This document shows, piece by piece, positions 61,049 through 64,000 of a stretch of DNA of 64,000 bases. Where the stretch lies: contig JAUHXK010000009.1 in assembly GCA_030427405.1 (NCBI GenBank), positions 1-64,000 of the forward strand, written 5' to 3'. The first letter of the stretch is position 1. Every line of letters begins with the position of its first letter. Position numbers and translations under genes: made by a program. This DNA comes from Alphaproteobacteria bacterium (GTDB lineage Bacteria; Pseudomonadota; Alphaproteobacteria; Rhodobacterales; Rhodobacteraceae). The notes below the pieces were generated by a model, which saw only the letters and a list, made by a program, of their open reading frames with translations, did no database searches and had not been told where the DNA came from.

Positions 61049-61927
61049 ATGCCCTCGCGCCGCCATGTCGCTCGTGACATTTCCTATTCGTATTCCGCCG
61101 AAACAAAGGGCGGCCGGATGGTCATCAGATTGATGGAGAACACCACCGGGCGCCTGCGGTTGATCAAGCGCGCCGACGGCTACGAGAAAGACGTGGCGAA
61201 TGGGCGCGACTTTTGGACGGTCATGGTCGAACGCTATGGCCTGTCACTGGATGTCGTCGGCGGCGCACTGTCGAATATCCCCAGCGACGGACCGCTGATA
61301 CTGATCGCCAACCATCCTTACGGCATCCTGGACGGGTTGATGATGGGCCATATTCTGGCCCAGGCCCGAGGCGATTTCCGCATTCTGGCACATCGTGTGT
61401 TTCGCAAGGCCGAAGACCTGGACCGGATCATCCTGCCGATTTCCTTTGACGACACGCGCGAGGCCGTAAAGCTGAACCTTGAGACGCGGAAAACCGCACT
61501 GGATTACCTTGGCAATGGCGGGGCGATCGGGATATTTCCGGGCGGTACGGTCAGCACCGCGGTCAAGCCGTTTGCCTATCCGATGGACCCCGGTTGGCGC
61601 GGGTTCACGGCGCGGATGGTGGCCAAGTCCAACGCGACTGTCGTACCGGTCTATTTTGACGGGCACACGTCCCGCCTGTTCCAAATCGCCAGCCATCTGC
61701 ACAACACGTTGCGCATGGGGCTGCTGATCAAAGAGTTCAAAAAGCGCGTCGATACGCCCGTCAAGGTGGTGATCGGGGAACCTATTGGCCGCGATGTTCT
61801 GGACCCGCTGAGCAAGGACACGCGCAAGATGATGGATTTCTTGCGCAAAGCCACGTATGAGCTGTCCCCGGAGCCGTTGAAGTCCTATGACTACGGCTAT
61901 GAATTCGAGGAACGGCATCGCGCCTGA
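61049..61927 (+). CDS. PlsC-type glycerolipid acyltransferase family protein
   Basis: A 292-residue membrane-associated acyltransferase. The catalytic NHPYGILD (NHx4D, about 91-98) and the phosphate/glycerol-binding FPGGTVS (about 171-177) motifs identify the family. [13 protein letters not shown] and the late [12 protein letters not shown] are other conserved parts. Such enzymes acylate lysophosphatidic acid or ornithine-lipid intermediates (OlsA-like); which is not clear. GGAG precedes ATG 61049 by about seven bases. murI begins eight bases after its stop codon. Confidence 0.85.
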   Translation: MPSRRHVARDISYSYSAETKGGRMVIRLMENTTGRLRLIKRADGYEKDVANGRDFWTVMVERYGLSLDVVGGALSNIPSDGPLILIANHPYGILDGLMMGHILAQARGDFRILAHRVFRKAEDLDRIILPISFDDTREAVKLNLETRKTALDYLGNGGAIGIFPGGTVSTAVKPFAYPMDPGWRGFTARMVAKSNATVVPVYFDGHTSRLFQIASHLHNTLRMGLLIKEFKKRVDTPVKVVIGEPIGRDVLDPLSKDTRKMMDFLRKATYELSPEPLKSYDYGYEFEERHRA

Positions 61928-61935
61928 AGGGGCAA

Positions 61936-62745
61936 ATGGCAGTAGGCATCTTTGATTCCGGTTTGGGCGGGCTGACCGTCCTGAACGCCGCGCAGAAACA
62001 TCTGCCCGACGTTGATTTCCTGTATTATGCGGACAGTGCGCATGCCCCTTACGGTGTGCGTGACGCCGAGGATATTTATCAGCTCACCCGCAAGGCCGTG
62101 AACGAGCTTTGGTCGCGGGGCTGTGCGCTGGTGATTCTGGCCTGCAACACCGCCAGCGCCGCGGCGCTGCGCCGGATGCAGGAAGAGGGCGTGCCGGAAG
62201 GCAAGCGCGTGCTGGGCGTTTTCGTCCCCCTGATCGAGGCCCTGACCGAGCGGCAATGGGGCGACAACAGCCCGCCACGCGAAGTTGCGGTCAAACATGT
62301 GGCCCTGTTTGCGACCCCTGCAACAGTCTCAAGCCGGGCGTTCCAGCGCGAACTTGCCTTTCGGGCGATTGGCGTGGATGTCGAGGCGCAGGCTTGCGGC
62401 GGCGTAGTCGACGCCATCGAAGACGGCGACATGATCCTGGCCGAGGCTCTGGTGCGCAGCCATGTGGATGCGCTCAAGCGCAAGATGCCCGAGCCGCAGG
62501 CGGCGATTCTGGGATGCACGCATTATCCGCTGATGGCGGAATCGTTCCAAAAAGCGCTTGGTGACGATGTGCAGGTCTTCAGCCAGGGGGATCTGGTTGC
62601 GGCCAGCCTGGGCGACTATCTGCAACGGCATCCCGGCATGATGGGAACGGGCGAGGGCGGTTTCCTGACCACCGGCAAGCCGGACGTTGTCAGCGACCGC
62701 GCAACACAGTTCCTGCGACGACAAATCCGGTTTCAGGCTGCCTGA
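61936..62745 (+). CDS. murI: Glutamate racemase
   Basis: A 269-residue enzyme supplying D-glutamate for peptidoglycan. The two catalytic cysteines lie in ILACNTASA (about 70-78) and [10 protein letters not shown] (about 190-199), and the start [15 protein letters not shown] binds substrate. The stop of the acyltransferase gene lies eight bases upstream, so it is likely cotranscribed. Length is near the family norm. Confidence 0.95.
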   Translation: MAVGIFDSGLGGLTVLNAAQKHLPDVDFLYYADSAHAPYGVRDAEDIYQLTRKAVNELWSRGCALVILACNTASAAALRRMQEEGVPEGKRVLGVFVPLIEALTERQWGDNSPPREVAVKHVALFATPATVSSRAFQRELAFRAIGVDVEAQACGGVVDAIEDGDMILAEALVRSHVDALKRKMPEPQAAILGCTHYPLMAESFQKALGDDVQVFSQGDLVAASLGDYLQRHPGMMGTGEGGFLTTGKPDVVSDRATQFLRRQIRFQAA

Positions 62746-62839
62746 CTTAGGTCAAGGACGGCCGACTTTCCTTTCCTTAACTCAGGGACCGTCACATCGG
62801 CGGTCCTGACATGTGGCACACAAGCAAAAGAGGTCTGAC

Positions 62840-63868
62840 ATGACCCATAAAATCGCAATTCTGGGCGCTTCGGGTTATACCGGTGCCGAACTGGTGCGGC
62901 TGATCGCCGAGCACCCGAACATGGAAATCACCGCTCTGGCCGCAGAGCGCAAAGCCGGGCTGTTGATGGCGCAGGTGTTCCCGCATTTGCGGCATCTGGA
63001 CTTGCCGCAGCTGTGCAAAATATCCGAGATCGACTTTGACCAGGTCGACCTGTGTTTTTGCGCGCTGCCGCATAAAACCAGCCAAGAGGTGATCCGCGCG
63101 CTGCCCAAATCCCTGAAAATCGTCGATCTGTCCGCCGATTTCCGGTTACGTGACGGCGCGGATTACGAGCAATGGTATGGCAATCCCCACACCGCGCTCG
63201 AGCAGCAGGAAGAGGCGGTATACGGCCTGACCGAATTCTACCGCGATGAGATCCGCGCCGCGCGGCTTGTCGCCGGAACCGGCTGCAATGCCGCCACAGG
63301 TCAATACGTTCTGCGGCCGCTGATCACGGCCGGGGTGATTGATCTGGATGACATCATTCTTGACCTGAAATGCGCCGTGTCGGGCGCCGGGCGGTCGCTT
63401 AAGGAAAACCTGCTGCATGCCGAACTCAGCGAGGGCACCAACGCATATGCCGTCGGCGGTACGCACCGGCATTTGGGAGAGTTCGACCAGGAGTTCTCAA
63501 AACTGGCCGGGCGCACGGTTCACATCCAGTTCACGCCGCATCTGATTCCGGCGAACAGGGGTATCCTGGCCACGACCTATGTCCGGGGTGACGCGCAAAG
63601 CATCCAGGATACGCTGGTCACAGCCTACGAAAACGAACCCTTCATCAAAGTGCTGCCGTTTGGCGAAACGCCGTCGACGCACCATGTGCGTGGATCGAAT
63701 TTCTGCCATATCGGTGTTGTTGCCGACCGGATCGAACGCCGGGCAATCGTTGTTGCGGCGCTGGACAATCTGACAAAAGGCAGCAGTGGGCAGGCCTTGC
63801 AGAATGCCAACCTGATGCTAGGTGAAGTCGAAACCCGGGGGCTGATGATGGCACCTCTTTTCCCGTGA
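62840..63868 (+). CDS. argC: N-acetyl-gamma-glutamyl-phosphate reductase
   Basis: A 342-residue NADPH enzyme of arginine synthesis. The Rossmann start [19 protein letters not shown] is followed by [11 protein letters not shown] and the catalytic cysteine in [14 protein letters not shown] (about 150). AGAGG precedes ATG 62840 by about six bases. Type 1 ArgC length. Other arg genes are not adjacent; murI is upstream and ccmE downstream. Confidence 0.96.
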   Translation: MTHKIAILGASGYTGAELVRLIAEHPNMEITALAAERKAGLLMAQVFPHLRHLDLPQLCKISEIDFDQVDLCFCALPHKTSQEVIRALPKSLKIVDLSADFRLRDGADYEQWYGNPHTALEQQEEAVYGLTEFYRDEIRAARLVAGTGCNAATGQYVLRPLITAGVIDLDDIILDLKCAVSGAGRSLKENLLHAELSEGTNAYAVGGTHRHLGEFDQEFSKLAGRTVHIQFTPHLIPANRGILATTYVRGDAQSIQDTLVTAYENEPFIKVLPFGETPSTHHVRGSNFCHIGVVADRIERRAIVVAALDNLTKGSSGQALQNANLMLGEVETRGLMMAPLFP

Positions 63869-63875
63869 GGACGGT

Positions 63876-64000
63876 ATGAAAACGCTTAAGAAACGTCGCC
63901 GCGTACAGGTCATTCTGATGTCGATCGCCGCCCTTTTGGTGGCCACAGTCCTGATCGGGTTCGCGTTCAAGGATGGGATCAACTATTTCCGCTCGCCCAG
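63876..64000 (+). CDS. ccmE: Cytochrome c maturation protein CcmE, N-terminal part only
   Basis: The first 41 codons are in the window: MKTLKKRRRVQVILMSIAAL and the following membrane helix, then KDGINYFRSP, the segment before the heme-binding domain. CcmE is the periplasmic heme chaperone of system I cytochrome c maturation. The start ATG 63876 lies seven bases after the argC stop with AGGACGG upstream. The gene continues beyond the window. Confidence 0.9.
   Translation, partial: MKTLKKRRRVQVILMSIAALLVATVLIGFAFKDGINYFRSP

Overview
This window looks like chromosomal DNA of a Rhodobacteraceae (Roseobacter-group) alphaproteobacterium. The evidence is high G+C, strong SD-led genes with tight ATGA/TGATG overlaps, a dctBD-dctPQM TRAP locus, a fused indolepyruvate:ferredoxin oxidoreductase, a sulfite-reductase operon carrying DUF2849 and DUF934, and an SOS box of the alphaproteobacterial type GTTC-N7-GTTC. 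I see no phage, insertion sequence, transposase, integrase or CRISPR array. This is a core-genome region, so most of the interest lies in start sites, leaders, operators and a few odd proteins.

Layout. 1-3.3 kb: end of a molybdenum hydroxylase subunit, an RpiR regulator, and a beta-keto-acid cleavage enzyme plus class III aminotransferase pair. 3.3-9.6 kb: infC with an ATA start, fpr, and an assimilatory sulfate/sulfite reduction operon (cysG-DUF2849-cysI-cysH-DUF934) divergent from an Lrp-type regulator. 9.7-16.3 kb: C4-dicarboxylate sensing (dctBD) and TRAP uptake (dctPQM). 16.3-24 kb: a frameshifted glycosyltransferase, tpiA, a 2OG dioxygenase, Fe-S assembly genes (A-type carrier, sufT), an SPFH/NfeD pair, a nucleoside hydrolase and tgt. 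24-33 kb: lon, an APC permease, tRNA-Val, an outer-membrane protein, two tRNA-Asp and uvrA. 33-42 kb: valine catabolism (acyl-CoA dehydrogenase, 3-hydroxyisobutyryl-CoA hydrolase, mmsB, and separately mmsA with a LysR regulator), interrupted by a GCS2-type ligase, a methyltransferase and an L,D-transpeptidase. 42-49 kb: a CBS protein, coaD, two gap paralogues, a DUF808 membrane protein and tkt. 49-54 kb: coiled-coil protein-zapA-mliC, grxD-membrane protein-bolA, and purL. 54-64 kb: an MscS channel, a candidate sRNA, a LysR regulator with the 2-oxoacid oxidoreductase, an acyltransferase, murI, argC and the start of ccmE.

How the genes fit together. The cys operon makes siroheme (CysG), reduces APS (CysH) and then sulfite (CysI), with no cysJ; the neighbouring Fpr could feed electrons through ferredoxin. 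The valine genes take isobutyryl-CoA to 3-hydroxyisobutyrate, methylmalonate semialdehyde and propionyl-CoA. The two gap genes differ at the NAD-binding Asp and both have LacI-type palindromes upstream, which suggests separate glycolytic and gluconeogenic enzymes under common control.

Most notable observations: a DctD-like regulator without the Walker A lysine and the GAFTGA loop, next to concentric palindromic operators; an ATA start for infC; an SD-led 22-codon uORF overlapping the lon start, behind a sigma-32-like promoter; a candidate terminator-bounded sRNA with a CCUCCC motif; and an aminotransferase/BKACE module that may degrade an unidentified beta-amino acid.
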